From Ctena decussata (taxonomy: Eukaryota > Mollusca > Bivalvia > Lucinida > Lucinidae), in contig OZ022502.1 in the NCBI GenBank assembly GCA_963989385.1, forward strand, positions 4,432,501 through 4,496,500: 64,000 nucleotides of DNA, read 5' to 3'. The stretch's first letter is position 1; every line of letters starts with the position of its first letter. The position numbers and the translations under genes were made by a program. The notes beneath the pieces were generated by a model. The model was not told where the DNA came from. It saw only the letters and a program-made list of their open reading frames with translations, and made no database searches. Below, one piece after another: positions 36,185-51,100 of the stretch.

Positions 36185-39100
36185 GATTAAGAAGAAACCC
36201 TTTTTTGTACTACTACTTTTTTTTGCAAAAAATTTGGAAAATCATAAAACTACAAGCTTTATATGTTTAATTGGTATAAGCTAATAACTTAACTATAATT
36301 GTCTATTAATTTTTATTTCAGCTGTAGATACGATTATATTGACATTTACGTCCAGCTGAAGAACCTGGAGGAGAACTTACTGGAGGCGCCAGTCCTCGGG
36401 CGGTTCTGTGGCGACTCTCTGGACAACCTTCCCCGACTCATCATATCAACACACAACATCATTGTCATCATTTTTATCTCTGACGAAACGAAAAACGACG
36501 CTGGATTTGAAGGGAATTTTGCATTCATCGACGCTTGTAAGTCCTCATTATAAACAGAGAGTAAAATAATATGAAACTGGATTATAGGTTTGAGAAAATC
36601 ACGTCTTTCCATTGTATGAATTTTAGGTCGCATAGCACTTATAATTCGAGAGGAGCATGGCATACAATGCTCCTCCTGAAATATAAGTGAGATGACGCCA
36701 TAGATATGTTGCCATAGCAACTATGGAATACCAAATGTTGTAATTGGTAGCTTGGCAAAATGACATCTTGATGACGTCATTTTGACTCCAATCTTGACTC
36801 TTAGCTGCTATGCTTATATATTTATAACGTCGTTGTGAGCGGAGCATGGCATACAATGCATGGCTTTGCCATGCTCCGCCAATTTGTCACTCAATAACAT
36901 TATAAACTGAAATTCTTTCAACAGAAACTTCATTTTTCTCAAACAAATGATTAGACTCAAGTTAATTCCGTGTTTATACTAGTAATGACTCTGTTTACTA
37001 TTGTTAAGGTGAATGGATACACTTTCATGGGAAGCGACTCTGCCATTATCCTTTCTCTTCTAACTTGGGATTTACTCTCAATGGAAAATATTTGCTCGTT
37101 TAGAAGCAGTTTGTTTCCTTAGATAGTACGCCTTCTTTGGATATGTTTTGTTATCCGAGGAAACAAACGGGAAGTCACAAGAGTTGCCACCCTTTATGAA
37201 AATGAGAGAAAAACCATTCATTTTGATATACTTAATGTATGTATGTCTGCTTATTATTCAGTTAAATATCTCTCTGACTTGTTAATACGAAATAAGCATA
37301 ATATCTCTCTGACTTGTTAATACGAAATAAGCATGAATCAAGATCGAGTCAACCGCGGGCTACCATTACCTTCCACATGTACATGTACTTCAATGAGACT
37401 CAACGAATTGAAGAAATTGTCTGTCCTTACAATCTTATCTGAATATTGCTCCATTGGTCGTTCCTGTAGTCATGTACTGGAAGTCGCAGATTCGGCAGTC
37501 ATTATGATAAAATAATGGATTTCAGAATCATAATAGGAATTGAGCCACACCTTATGATATGATACTTGCGCCAATCAGAGGCCCATAATTGGAGAATATA
37601 TCAATTTGCTCTATTAAGTTCTGGTTTATTCCGATTGTAATTTATTTCTTATGGTTACATTTATTAGGGCAACATCTTTGACATTTTCAAGCACCGACTA
37701 CATAAACAAACACCAAACGACGGTAGCGCTGCAAAACGATTATGGAAACTTCCAAAATTGAACGTAATCAGCGAATGGTACAAGAAAGCTATCCAGTGTC
37801 ATTTGGATAACTTCTTTTGTTTTGCAGATTGATTCGTGATACACTGCCCTCGTCTCGGGATATCGAATGAGTCTGAAAATAGGCCTAATTAGTTTGTCTC
37901 ATTGAATCAGTATGTGCCATTTTGCTTGAACCAGTTTTCTTACGAGTATGTCAACAAAACATCTTTTCTACCAAGTAAGAAGTGAATAATTGAATAATGC
38001 GTTTAGTCATGCTATTATCTCATTAGAAAGTGAACGGAACGAGTGAAAGTATTGTGATCTGTAGCAATGATAAGAAGCATGGACACTTAATTTTATGTCA
38101 ATATGTAGCAATCAATAACACATTAGTAGTGCAATATTACGATTATATAGCATTCATTTCTCTTTACTCTGATAGTTTCAATATTTTTCGCGCTTCTCTA
38201 TGAGAGTCAACTCTCAAAGTAAAGAAATTGCTCATCCAGGAGAGATCCGTCGTTTTCGATAAGATCCCTTTGGGGAGGTTTTCCTTACCCAGGGAAGCAA
38301 TCTGGAAACCACAAAAAGTATATATTTAAAATAAAAATGTAGAACATTACTGGCGTGCATTTACCTATATTTATAATTGGGGTTTTGTGCAAGAGGGGGA
38401 TGGGGGGCGCAAAATCAATATGCGGGCCGTATATATTGAAACCAGCATTCGAATCGAATTTACGATGGAAATGGAACGCTCACATGTAAATGTTGCTTCA
38501 CCTGGAACTTTATCCATTTACCATGTCCCAGGCCTGCCGGTTTTGGGCGTTGTTGGCTAAGGTAGAATAGTACGTTAGACGGTGTCTGGTAAGTATCAAT
38601 CTCACAAAAATACAATAAAAACACTCATATCTCCAAGAAATGCAACAATCAAGGATCATTGCAAATGACACCGACGTGGGGATAGTGTGTGTCTAATATG
38701 ATTATTGTGAAGAAACCAGCACTGTGTCCCTATTTCAGATTGTTTATACGTAGCGTATTTACCTCCTTATGGAAAAAAGTTCTGCACGGATGTTAAGTTA
38801 ACATCCGTGCAGAACTATGCCCTTAAGTATATTTTGTATATGCATGTGAATGTCGATATTGTTTTATTGTTGTAAATTATATACTATTTTCAGCTATTTA
38901 TAATATAGGGACCGTGTCATCCCCAAACAGCTGCAGCTATAGTATCAACAGTAAGGACCGGAAGACCGGATACATTGTGTCCCCTACCTACCCAGGAATC
39001 TACCCAGATAACCTTGACTGCACATATGAACTACAGGGACAGCCAGGAGAGAGAATAAAACTAAACTTTGAAGATTTTTCCATATTCCATGGCGGAGACT

Positions 39101-42100
39101 AGTAAGTAGAGTTTGCAAAGCTTTTCAAATCCCTTGAATACCCATTTCTATTGTAATAAATAACATGATTCGAGAATGCCTTACGTCAGAAATATTGCTT
39201 GAAGACAAGTTGAAAACGATTGGTTGCACTACATACTTTCATTTGTGATTCAATTTAAACAGTTATTAGGGTCAAGTCTGATAAATTCGGACAGCGGGTA
39301 AATTCGAACATACCATTGCAAACAGTAAAAGTCCTGATGAGACGGCTCATCATGAGCCGTCTCATCAGGATTTTCACTATTTGCCCAGTTATTTTTGTTT
39401 TAATTCCAAACAACTGACATATAAAGTAAACAAATGTCTCTGTCCGAATTTATTTACTGTCGGACTTTACCCGTCTTGACACTATTATTATTATCATTAT
39501 TTTTTTTTTGGTAAATGTTTCTGCAACTATCAGACCAGAGAGTCACGTCGAAAATTCACAGGATAAGGGGTATGGCCGATAAAACATCGATTTACATGTA
39601 TTTCTTATGTTGAAAACATGTTTCGCAGCATTTAAACAGCTTATGATATGGTTTTAATGATACAAGTTTATGCGGTTGTTTGCCTGTATTACATATTATT
39701 TGTATGTGTTTTGTGACTTTGTTTCTATTAATAAAACAGACTAATGCAGGGGTTTATGAAGCAGTATGTACAATACCTTTTCATGCAAATGACCAGTAAT
39801 CAACAGTCTGGTTCGTGCGACATGTGATTGCTATGATGACGTATGTGTATTAGTTGACATTTAAGATTACGTTTGAATTGTTTAAATGTGTTTACTTGCT
39901 TGTTCGCTTCCATTTTGCGCGAGGTCGGTTGTATGCATATATGTACATGTAAGCATATAACAGACACTTCAGTTATATATGACTAGTGCTTTGTAAAGCA
40001 ACTTTGATAGTTTATGGCTTGTCATTTCCAGTGTGTTCTGATAGGACAATGACCTCTCGACGTCCTTGAATACGAACAGGCCTCGAGGTTGTAAAACTGT
40101 TTTCATGGTCAGCTCATCTGAGCATGAAATTTCTCTGCTGATAAACATGAAAATGCAAACTAATGTTGGCATTTTCATTTTCATAAGCAGAGGAAATTCC
40201 ATACTCAGCTAAACTAAGCAAGAAAACAACTCTACTATGTAGTAATTTGCTGTTTATAAGCAGGTAAAAATTCATGCTCTGCTGAGTAGAGCATGCAAAA
40301 AGTTTTATAACCTCGAGGCCAGATCGAGGATTGATGCCACTAAATTTTATTATTTTATATCTTTTATATTTCAGCTGTCCATTTGATTACCTGCTTATCA
40401 AAGATGGATTAGACAAAAACTATTCTGAGGATATAGGTGTATTCTGTGGCAAATATACGGATGTGACGTTATACTCATCTAGAGAATTTTTATACATTGA
40501 ATTTGTGACTAGAAGTGGTCGTGTTAGCTTTGATAAAAATTCTTTAGACAATTCAGCGGATTTTAAATTCGAAAGAAGAGGATTTAATATATCATATGAA
40601 TTTAGTGATAGATTTGTACATTTAGGTAAGTGGTTTGTTTTAATTCATGTAGAACCATGGACAAATGAAAAGGTAAGAGCTGTAATACTTCAAAATAACG
40701 ATCAACTCAGCAGAAATATCAATATGCTGTATGAACACATTCCGATGACACCTTACCGCAGCTGTTCATCACTCTAATAGAATTCAGTGACAAGTACATT
40801 TAACGTTAATACACTAACATGACTAATACATTTTAAGAAGAACTTTGCATATGTAAGCTGATCCAAATTACTTGACAGCAATCATAAATTGTGGCTTATA
40901 GTGTGTTAAGACTTGCTTGTGTAACATCCCCTTCAAAGTATCCAAAGAAATGCGAATCTGGAGTCCCCAAGTTACTATTGTTATACAGATATGATATCAT
41001 CTATACCTGCACGTTATGCTCTGGGGTTCTGGAACCGATTGCGCGTACAATACTGGTTATTAGACGCATTTTCCCTCCCAAGAATAATCCCAAATATTTA
41101 TAACAGTGTTATAAAATTCTGCTATAATAAGAGATTTTCCATCAAAAAACAATCACAAAGATCTAGATCCGTCTTATAAGACGAATCTAGATTTTTGGGA
41201 TTTTGTGGAAGGGAAAAGCCTGTCTTATAAATGAAGAAATACGGTTAGTTGAAATTTATCGTTACTATTTTTTCTCAAGTAAACACTTTTTATATACAGA
41301 GAATCTGTTTGGGGATAATCACATGTAATATTATAAAAACGGAACAGTCGTTCTTTATTAATGGCGGTTCGGAATACTGCCTTTATCAAAATTTTGAAAT
41401 CTGTATAAGAGACTGCATATTTGAATGTTTTTGGATGTAATCGAACATCAGTTTTGATAGTCATTATGTCGAAACGTTATGAATAAAGAGTGACTGTTCA
41501 GAGTATATAAACAAATAATTTGAGCCGCGACACGACAAAGCCAACAATGTGGCTATGCGCCCAGCGCAGACTCAGATCAGCCTGGGCATCCGCCCAGTCT
41601 GATCAGAGTCTTCGCTGTCCACAGGAAGGTAGCTTAGACCCTTAGCTACCTTTTGAGGACTCACAAAGGGTCTGATCAAACTGGGCGGATGCCCAGGTTG
41701 ATCTGAGTCTGCGCTGGGCGCATAACCACATTGTTGTTTTGTCGTCTCGCGGCTCATTTATTGTTTAATGGTTTGTGTGCTGATCACACTCCTTTGTAAT
41801 GATATGTCAGATAGACCATTAAGAAAGTTTATTGTTTCTTTTAGGCAATCTCTCTTTTTCAGAAATACACAATAAAGATGCATCTCGAGTTATTGGCACA
41901 GGTAACTATTGTTTCGATATTACCTAAGTGGAACTATTTAAGCAGAGAATGATTTAAAATTACTAAGAAACTTTGAGTCAATAGGTCTGAAAACATCATA
42001 TTCCTTTCGCCTTTACCTACATACTTTTATAAAGTATAAAAGATTTAAATGTTAAAAGTAAGCTAAAGAAACGTCTTGGTATAAGATATAATGCTATATA

Positions 42101-45100
42101 CCAACGATTATATTAACACAAAAAGAGATGACAATTTTTTGACGAATGAACGACAAACCGGCTTTAAGGATAGGAATGGACAGAATGTACAACAAATGAC
42201 GGAAGTTAAGAAAATGCGCTTCAAACATGTAACATAATAAAAAAAACATATGAAGAGAGGTAAATAAGATACACGAAAAGAAAATAGCATTTATTTCGCT
42301 GCATCTCTATGGCAATTTTAGAATAATTGAGGATATCCATGAGTGTGTAAAATGATGGAATATGCCAGTCTTGATTAAATCATTCGGAAATATGGGGCAG
42401 TCATTCAAAAGCCATTTAGATCACAATCCACCGTTTTATTGTTCGATATGTATATCGAAGCGTCATCTTTTGCTGATTCCATGTAATGAAGGAGACGTAT
42501 CTCTGTTTAATTCCAGTCGTATTTGGCCAAAATATGTAACAGACGAATCATTTAAATCTTCTTTTCATGCTATTTCCCAAGTGGGAACATTGACGGATGG
42601 CGGCTGGCTTCCAAGATTTTTGAAGTGACAGCATCGACTTGAAAAACCCGACTGTACGGCTATTAATGTAATTACATATCCCGTCGACGCATAAGGATAT
42701 AATAGCTCTTTGGGACAGCACATTACCGCCGCGTCAATGGAAATAGGTTCCATATGCGAACGGCGATGAATTTGATCGGACTGCACGTTCTTGCAGTCTC
42801 ATCAGAATATACGTACATGTATCGATGATTTTTCTAGTATTATTTTAGAGAATTTTGTAACTCGTAATATGCATAAACCGACTTGATAGAAGGGCTTCTG
42901 CGCTACTTCATACATTGATTAGGCCGTTGTGTTTCGAAGCACGACCAAAATTGGAGTTTTGTCTGATAAAAACTGTAAAACATCGTTGACTTATCTTTGC
43001 CTATTTCTAGTAGCCCATTACCAGTATTCACGAGAACAAACAAACTAGCCTACAGAGAATCATTCTTCAATCCGTTTCCAATCTTTCTCTGTCAAACAAT
43101 ATGTCAGGGATTAATGTGTATCCATTTGGGACCGACTGTACTAACATCAGTAGAATAACGTAGACACAGACAATCAGGGATAAAACGTTTTTCAAGTAAT
43201 GAATTTCTTATTTTGAACCACAATAAGCAAATGAAAGTCTCAAGACAATATGTATCGCTGATAGAATTGGATATGATATGCCGGCTTCCAGAGCATATTG
43301 TTTTGTTTTGGTTCTCTGTCTTCCGGTAATATCTACAGATACAGTATAAAGCTCCGGTAATCTAACGAACAGCTAATTATCACTACACTCAGAAATGATT
43401 GCATCTTTGACGCCATATTGAATTGCCATAATATGAGCCGCGACACAACAAAAACAACGAAGTGGCATGTGCACCAAGCAAAATCTCAGATCAGCCTGGG
43501 CATCCACCCAGTCTCATCAGTCTTCGCTGTGCACTAAATGGGTAGATAAGGGTCAGCCAAATACTCTGATCCGCCCAGTCTGATCTGATTATTCGCTGGG
43601 CGCATATGTCACTTTGTTGGTTTGTCGTGTCGCGGCTAAAATTACCGTATAAACCCTAAACGCCCCTGCTCTGATAAACGCCCTCTGCCTCTTTTCCGAA
43701 AATAATGTTATATCAGCTTGCATGGATTCCTGTTTGCTTCTCTGGATAAGGCAGCTCTTTGAAATGGGGTCTTCTCTTAAAGGAAGCAATTTGCTCCTAC
43801 ACGAGCAAATTCTTTCCTTTAAGAGTTGACCACTTTTGAGAAGAAGGCAAAAATAGTAGTGTTGCTTCCTCTAACGTATACCCATCACCTTTATATTGCT
43901 TGTTAGAGGCATTTTGGCACTGGCTGGTTCTCTACACTCTATGCTTTAAATAACACCCCTTTTCGCAAAATGCAACGTCTCGGGGGCGTTTAATAGGATT
44001 AATACGGTATTATTACAAATGCCCTTCAGTAGTTAAAGGTAGGTTCCTGTACTTTGGAATGCATCATAATTTTGACGATTGTTCATCCAAGTTGTTGGAA
44101 AGCACTTATAAAAGTGAATTGATAAGTTTCGCTAAAAAGTGTAAATCAAAAAGATATTAGAAGAGTTGTTTTACAAGGGATTTCCTAACTCTGCTTCGCA
44201 CACCAGTTAGCGCTATTTTTAGTTCGCGCCAAAAATAGATAACGTGGCTGACGTCATGCTGCAATGCATTTTGGGATAGTTTTATCCGATCCGCCCTGCC
44301 AGGACCTCTAGGAGAGCTCACGGAAAGGGAAAAACTGACCTTTGGAAAATGCCATCAGAAACTGCCCACTTATAGACATAATAAACATAGTTATTTTTAG
44401 AACTGGAATTCCAACGAAAGAAAATAAACCAAAAGGGAAAAAGACTATTTTCTTCAACATCTGACGAGTTTCTCAGTAGCAACAAATTCAGAAAGATATG
44501 AGAATTCAATACTGCCCAGAAAAAGACGAAATTATTTTGTGGACATAATTGTTATCGCTAGTCCAGGAACCTACCTTTAAATAAACTTTAGACTCTGCCA
44601 AACAATTTAATAATATATTCTAACACAGTGCGCCGACAGAAGCAATGGAAAACTACCGTGTTTTATTCTACAACAATTCACTGTTTCGGAGCGCGTGAGT
44701 CTAATTGCTGACGTCACTGCAATTACTGACGTAATTTTGTGACGTTTTAAGGCGTTAGACGGTGTAACGTCTCGTTTTTTTCTTTCTAAAATCGCCATAA
44801 AAACGCACATTTGTCTTAGATACAGTTAAGAATATTGGCGGGAGCGTGAACGCGCTGGCAGGAAGGTTGGGAGAGTTTGAATGAACAGAACAGTTTTTCG
44901 GCGTTTTGGAGTGTTAGAATCGAAATAGATCAGCTCTAGCAGTGAATTGTTGAGTAATAATTCACTGTTTGTCGGTCAGTTGTAAGAAGATATATCACTC
45001 GCGCTCCGCGCTCGTGATATGATCTACTTTACAACTGACCTCCAAACAGTGAATTATTACTCAACAATTTACTGTCGGTCAGTTGTATGAGATATATCAC

Positions 45101-48100
45101 TCGCGCTCCGCGCTCGTGATATGATCTACTTTACAACTGACCTCCAAACAGTGAATTATTACTCAACAATTCACTGCTAGAACTGATCTATTTCTTAAAC
45201 AATATCTGTTATACTTCCGGTCCAGGTACGCCATTCACGTTGCTCTACTATTAATCGCACTACCGCAACATTTCTTTGTTTGCTGGTAGAGTCTTTATTG
45301 AAAATACATGTATTCCAAAAGACCGCCGTACTCCTCGACGTTAGACACATACCTAAAGCCATGACAAACGCCTAAATATGGGGCCTTTCGACGTGGGCGG
45401 ACACAAACTAGTCATGGTTAGACTGGCTCCCGTCATATGTATTTCATCATTTTCTCAACACAGTGTCTTAAATAAACAAAAACAGCTCACTAGGTCAGTA
45501 AGGCTCAGTACATCTGAGACCGACTAGCCAGTACGTATTTAGAAGCATAAGAATTAAACGAACTCTCAGGACAATATGTACGTATACCAGCGATTGAATT
45601 CTTTATGATGAACCTTATTCTCATGCAAATAGCCGTTTTTCGTTTGTTCCCCTGTCATCATTAAGACTCTGCAGTTGCAGAAAAAACACCTTTTCGAACC
45701 TATTACATGATAGTGCCACAATGTATATTTGCGATCGTGTACAAAATGTATTAAATATACAAATATATGTCTTCTTTAAGCGTTTCTAGCGTTCAAAGAG
45801 TTCAGCTGGTCTTGATCCGTTACCTTATACAAACACCCGCTATTGCATTGGAAAACACACACACACTCACCATGCAAACTACCCACTATGGCACCGGCAT
45901 AGCCCATAAGAATATATCAAATAATGTAAGTAAGCAAGTTCAAATTACTCGACACCCGCCTAAATATGGGGTCTTACAACATGTGCGAATATGAACAATG
46001 GAGATCTTTCTGAGAGAGTGGTTCGGGTTTGGGCAGTACTACAGTTTGAACAGTAAGTATTGATGAATAATTCTCCCAGAGCCTGTTTGTAAGTTCACCT
46101 GAATACTTGTTATGGACCACCCCATTATTTACTTACCTATACGAAAATAGGGCTTCATTTTTCAGAACACAGTTAAACACTTCAGAGCTAACTAGTTTAT
46201 GTTTTGGCCACCTTACAAGTAACAAAGCAATTGTTTCACCAGCAGACCATACCGGACAATTTTCATTGATTTTGGCTGCCGGAGAAACTTATGAACAGGA
46301 AAGGTTTGGCGGCTACATACCATAACAGTTAAGCATGTGGACAGATATGGCGGGCCTACGTTTATACCTAAATAAAATACTAACACTCCGTTCAAGTTCA
46401 CTAGTTTGCGTTTACGCCAGTAATTAAAATAACTCAGCAGGGTCGTAACACCAAGTACATCATTTTCGTTCTTTTCTTTATTTTTTTCTTTGACAAGTAC
46501 AATATTTGTTTTAGCTGTCCTAGTAGTGCCGGTCATCTTGGTACAAATTGCAGAAGAATAGCACAGAAAACATTGATAATTACACGTTGTGCTTATATAT
46601 GAGATACTTTGTCTGTAAAACCGGTAAAACTAGACTTGGTATATTATTAAGATGCTCATATTTATAATCGGGATACAGTTTGCAATTATATATATATATA
46701 TATTTAATAGTTAAGAGAAGCTGACTGTAAGGATCGAGCATTGGATGGAAACTCAAAATTTTGTATTTTGCTAAAAATGTCATGGTTTAAAGCTCTCGAC
46801 GAAAGATGAAGATAAGTGGAAAAATTTGTGAAATATGTCAAGCGGTTCTCGAGATATCTAAGCAATTACTGTTGCCATGGTAACCATTTTTAGAACGCTC
46901 AAATTTTACATATTTTCACGACTTTTAAAGGGAAAACGTGTCTGTCCTGAAGCAAGTATCAAATAGTTAACTGGTATGGTGTTTATGACTAAATGTAATT
47001 GTCAGTCTCTGCACCTTCAGAGCACTGGCTACTGCACGTTGCTGAAACCATGGCAACTGGACGTACATATAGTCGGAGAAAAAATAAAATTTGTGAAAAT
47101 TTTTTTTTTTCTAAATCGATGTTATTAAAAATGGCAGCCTGACCTGAATATATCATTAACATGTCTTCAAACAGCAACATAAGTACGGTACATAGCAAAA
47201 GCAATTAGTTGTAAACTTTCACTGACTACAGAATAAATGCACGTGCAAAGAGTGTCCCTGTCGCATTTACAATTTTACAGAAACAACAGTTTTTTAGATT
47301 TCTTTACCCTAATTTCCACACTTTCAGTTTGAATTTGCTAATTAAACAAATAAAGAGTCGCATTTTTATCCCATCTTTGCAAATAACGGCGTAGAAATGT
47401 AGTGTTTGATATTGTTTCTATGGTTACGATGCATAAAAATGTGTTACATCAGTTCAAAACGACCCTTAACCCATGTAACTAATATACAACTCTTAATTTG
47501 CAGTAGAATCGATATGGTTTTAATGTAGCTCAGTACTTGGTTTCAGTATCTCTAATGGTTTTCATTTTTTTTCTAATAAACAGATTTAAAGTTGCTGCTT
47601 AAATACCCCACCCACTGTATATGCAATAGCAATATCGCCGTTTTGTGAAGAGAAAGTGTGTACAAATGTGAAAAAATACGTGATATAGAACTACACGATT
47701 AAGAACAATTTTTTTTCTTACCAGTGAATTGTCGCTGATGTATACATGGTGTTGAGCGCGAATCGTAGTTTATATCTCGGCGGCGAAGCCGGAGTGAGTT
47801 AAGAAAAGCTAAATGTAAGAAACAAGCCGAAAAATCACACGCTCAACCAATAATAATTTCATACCAAAATGGACATTTTAAACATTTTTATGGCACCACA
47901 AATTAACATTTAAATGGCAGACTGGAAAACGAAGAGTTAATGACAGGTTAGTAGTTTTATGGCCCTTTTAACAGTACTTAGGTCATGCAACAAGGCATGG
48001 GTGATTTTTAAAGACTGTGTGCAATGGCACCCCGTGATTGAAAAAAAGAGATTCGAACAAGGACTGCTAGCTTGGCACGCAGGCGCTTCCCTCGCTAAGC

Positions 48101-51100
48101 TACAGAAAAGTGGATGAAATTAGATGGGATGAATAAATCACTCATGAGTACTCGTATACTTAAGATGGCACCCCTATCAGGATTACCTAAATTACACGAC
48201 TTTCTTGGCTATTTTAGAAGCCCCGGGTAGCACAGTAGGTTAAGGCCAGGCATGCTGATCAAGTGGTTCGAGTTCGAGATCTGCTTGATGCATTAATCTT
48301 TCCAACCGCAAATTTGGCTCCACTGCACAGCTTTTTATACTCACCCCCCCCCCATCCCCCCCCCCCCCCCCTAAACACACACACACACACACACACTTCC
48401 CACCATCCCCAAACCACATTCCCCAATCGTCCTGATATGACTGAAATACTGTTAAAGAGGACATAAAATCCAAATTCATTCATCCATCCATTTTCAGCTG
48501 TTCTATGTAGTATGACGATCATAGGTAACAGAACATTGCTTAAAATTTCAGTATACCTCGGTGAATAGACGCTGTAGGCCTTAGTCTGCACCACTTTCTG
48601 TCCTGAAAATGCCTCTCCTTGCGTATTACCTGCTTCACAGAAGCAATTCATTCAACAAACATTAGTAAATTTATTTATTTCAACATAAAATAAAGATAAG
48701 GCAAAAATATGGCTGCAAATAAAACGGTTTTACTCCGTTCTTCTATTCCGTGATTTCTGCAGACATTTTGCTCGGGACAACTCTTGTCATCAAATTTACC
48801 GAATACAACTGCAACTGCAGTCTTGGTAAATGGACATATTTCATAGATAAAAAAAATCATGGTGAGCATTGTTGACAGTAATCTTATTCTTTCAAAGATA
48901 CTATCTTTTATTATTAAAGATCATGGATACTACCTGTAGTGTTCGCAGATTTGTAATCGTCAAGGGAGGCAGATAATGCCAGTTTGAATTATCTCCCTTC
49001 CTACTATTTTACAGTATTGACACATTTCAAAATGGATAACTTTTAAAGTTTTGCGAGTTTACACCTAATTTTTTTACTTTCTTTAACTTCAAACCTTACT
49101 CTATCATGCATATATTGCCTCATTGTCAAACATGACTGCCATTTTTAGTTATTAGGCGAATAAAACACCATTTTTTCACTCAAAATTAGGTCGATTTTTT
49201 CCAGTAAAAGCTCTCCCGCTGATAACAAGGGACAGAAAACATTCATATCATGTTATCTTATTACATACGTATGTATTTTCAAACTATACAAGCAAATAGG
49301 AATGGGATAATATTTATTGTTTGATTTTTATCGAGGAAATATTACATACATGTCTCAATATTGATATTTTCAAAATGGATTCTTGGTTACCATGGAAACG
49401 GCCGAACGTTGACCTCTAAAAACTTGTGAAATACAAACAAGCATGGTATATATCAATTTCCCAAAATTTGAGCCAAATCCGTAATTTTCGACTTTCCACG
49501 TTATTATGGGCCAATGCTCGATGTTTACAGTCAGCCTCTCTTAAGACTTCAGTTTTTGTAAAATTGTAAAATTTCAGTTTTTGTAAAACTGTATAATATG
49601 ACAAAATGCACTTACTTGCGAGAAAGGTTGGGGTAACATACACAATAAGAACGCTTTACGGGACTTTGAATAGCTAAAAGATTATCTTTTACGATACATA
49701 TCTTCAAAAGAGATAACTGACGAAGGTAACATATCATTCTCCCCCATTATTTTTTTTTTCACTCAACTGAAATAGTAATATCGCCTGTCACCAACATCTT
49801 TGGCATACTCTAGCTAAAATCAGTAAATTACTTACACAATGATTGTATAAGCTTTATTAGACGCACTAATATAAATATGTAAGGCAGCCATACGAACAGT
49901 GACAGCTGATAACAGTGCATATCGTCACATGATAGCAGAAGGTGCAAACTACAATTTTTACATAAAGCATTTATCACATTATTGCTCTCATTGGACGATG
50001 TAAAGTTCTATTATTTTATATATTTCAGAATGTGATATACGTATCCGGAGCACTGGAGGTTCCAATGGAACATTTCAAAGTCCCGGCTACCCTTCCAGTT
50101 TTCCTAGAAATACTACTTGTCGCTTCTTCCTAGACGGGGAGATGAACATGGGGAGGCTGGAAAAGGTCAAGGTCAATTTCAGGGATTTCTTCATATCAGG
50201 GAAAATACAAAAGTAAGAATAAGCAATGTGAGCTTAGATTCAAATTAATACGGCTTGAACATTTACATACCAGATATAAAGGATCTTATGTCGTTTGTGT
50301 ACTAAACATACACAAATCAGTCTGTGCAGCAGCTAATGGACTGATCAGAAATTGTTTAACATTTGAACTTCCTCAGAGTGAGTTATTTTATGACAGAAAA
50401 GGAAAACCATACCAGACTTTGCGGATTTGGGGGATGATTGGCTATTAGGCTATTAGCACTCTCCATAAGGTTAATTTTCACGCGATACATATCGAATGAC
50501 TAATATTATAACATTATGATACATCCGAAAACTATATGTCATTCTGCATTGCATTTAGGAACACGGCTAACATATTCACCCATGGTTGCGTTGCAGTACG
50601 TAGGTCCGTCTACAATCGATGATATATCATTAGACCTTGGAGTTTTTTGTGGGTTGGAGGGGGCAGTAGAACGTTTTTCGCATCTGCCAATAAATTGAGT
50701 TTTATAAGGCGTATGGATAGACCTTCAGCTGAAACAGCTATATTATTTTCTGTGTTTTTCCCCGTCTCATTTGGAAAGATAAAGATTGACAAATAGGAGC
50801 AGACTTTTTTCTGTTATACATGTATTTGATTCCATTTTGGAAAGGCAACGTCATTCAGAGAAGCCAACAGTAAGTCACAAAAGTTGTTTTCTTTATCATA
50901 TGACGTTGCATATGAGATTGTAATAAAGTCATCCATTAAAAACGATAATCAACTACTCTCTTGTTGAGGCACTCCAGCAAGTGGTTTTTTCGAAGTTTAT
51001 ACTTAAAGGATAAAGAAACAGCAAATTCCACTTACATGGTTCAATTGACTACCATTTCTCGTAGTCAGATTTGTCCAGTAGAGTTTTTGAAATTCATTGG

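Larger units (their letters stand above)
32501..36321 (+). other. Intron 1 (3,821 bp), repeat-filled
   Basis: It holds a family A MITE, a family D copy, a GCCCCGAGG palindrome, a GC-rich hairpin, a family E element and an ATT microsatellite, listed separately. The rest is AT-rich without recognised features. Confidence 0.85.
36537..38893 (+). other. Intron 2 (2,357 bp)
   Basis: It contains two family D copies, a 35-bp tandem duplication and a short perfect palindrome near its 3' end. The remainder is unremarkable. Confidence 0.85.
39102..40374 (+). other. Intron 3 (1,273 bp)
   Basis: It contains the palindrome at 39267-39482 and family B copy 2. Otherwise it is AT-rich with no recognised features. 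Confidence 0.85.
46711..49544. repeat. Old large inverted duplication
   Basis: 46711-46744 is the reverse complement of 49511-49544 with three mismatches in 34 bases. Similarity continues inward for at least another ~100 bp in weaker form: GGAAACTCAAAATTT against the mirror of 49450-49505, then CCATGGTAACC at 46875 and GGTTACCATGG at 49385. TTAAAAATGGCAG (about 47131) also has a mirror near 49140. Newer insertions fill the centre. Confidence 0.5.
40626..50028 (+). other. Intron 4 (9,403 bp), with candidate microexon
   Basis: The largest intron in the window. It holds the probable microexon at 41863-41901, two family A MITEs, a TIR element with a nested palindrome, family E copy 2, SINE-like sequence and an old inverted duplication, listed separately. 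The stretches 42000-43430 and 45230-46700 show nothing recognised. Confidence 0.8.

Noticed and set aside
36346..36720. 124-codon minus-strand open frame
   Set aside because: Antisense of exon 2, which is clearly a CUB-coding exon on the plus strand with good splice sites.
40141..40202. Minus-strand frame with a peptide also seen near 61798
   Set aside because: The shared peptide comes from two copies of the family B palindrome, not from a gene.
48041..48118. Functional tRNA-Gly gene on the minus strand
   Set aside because: Box A and box B are recognisable but the anticodon and T stems do not pair; kept only as a weak SINE or pseudogene feature.
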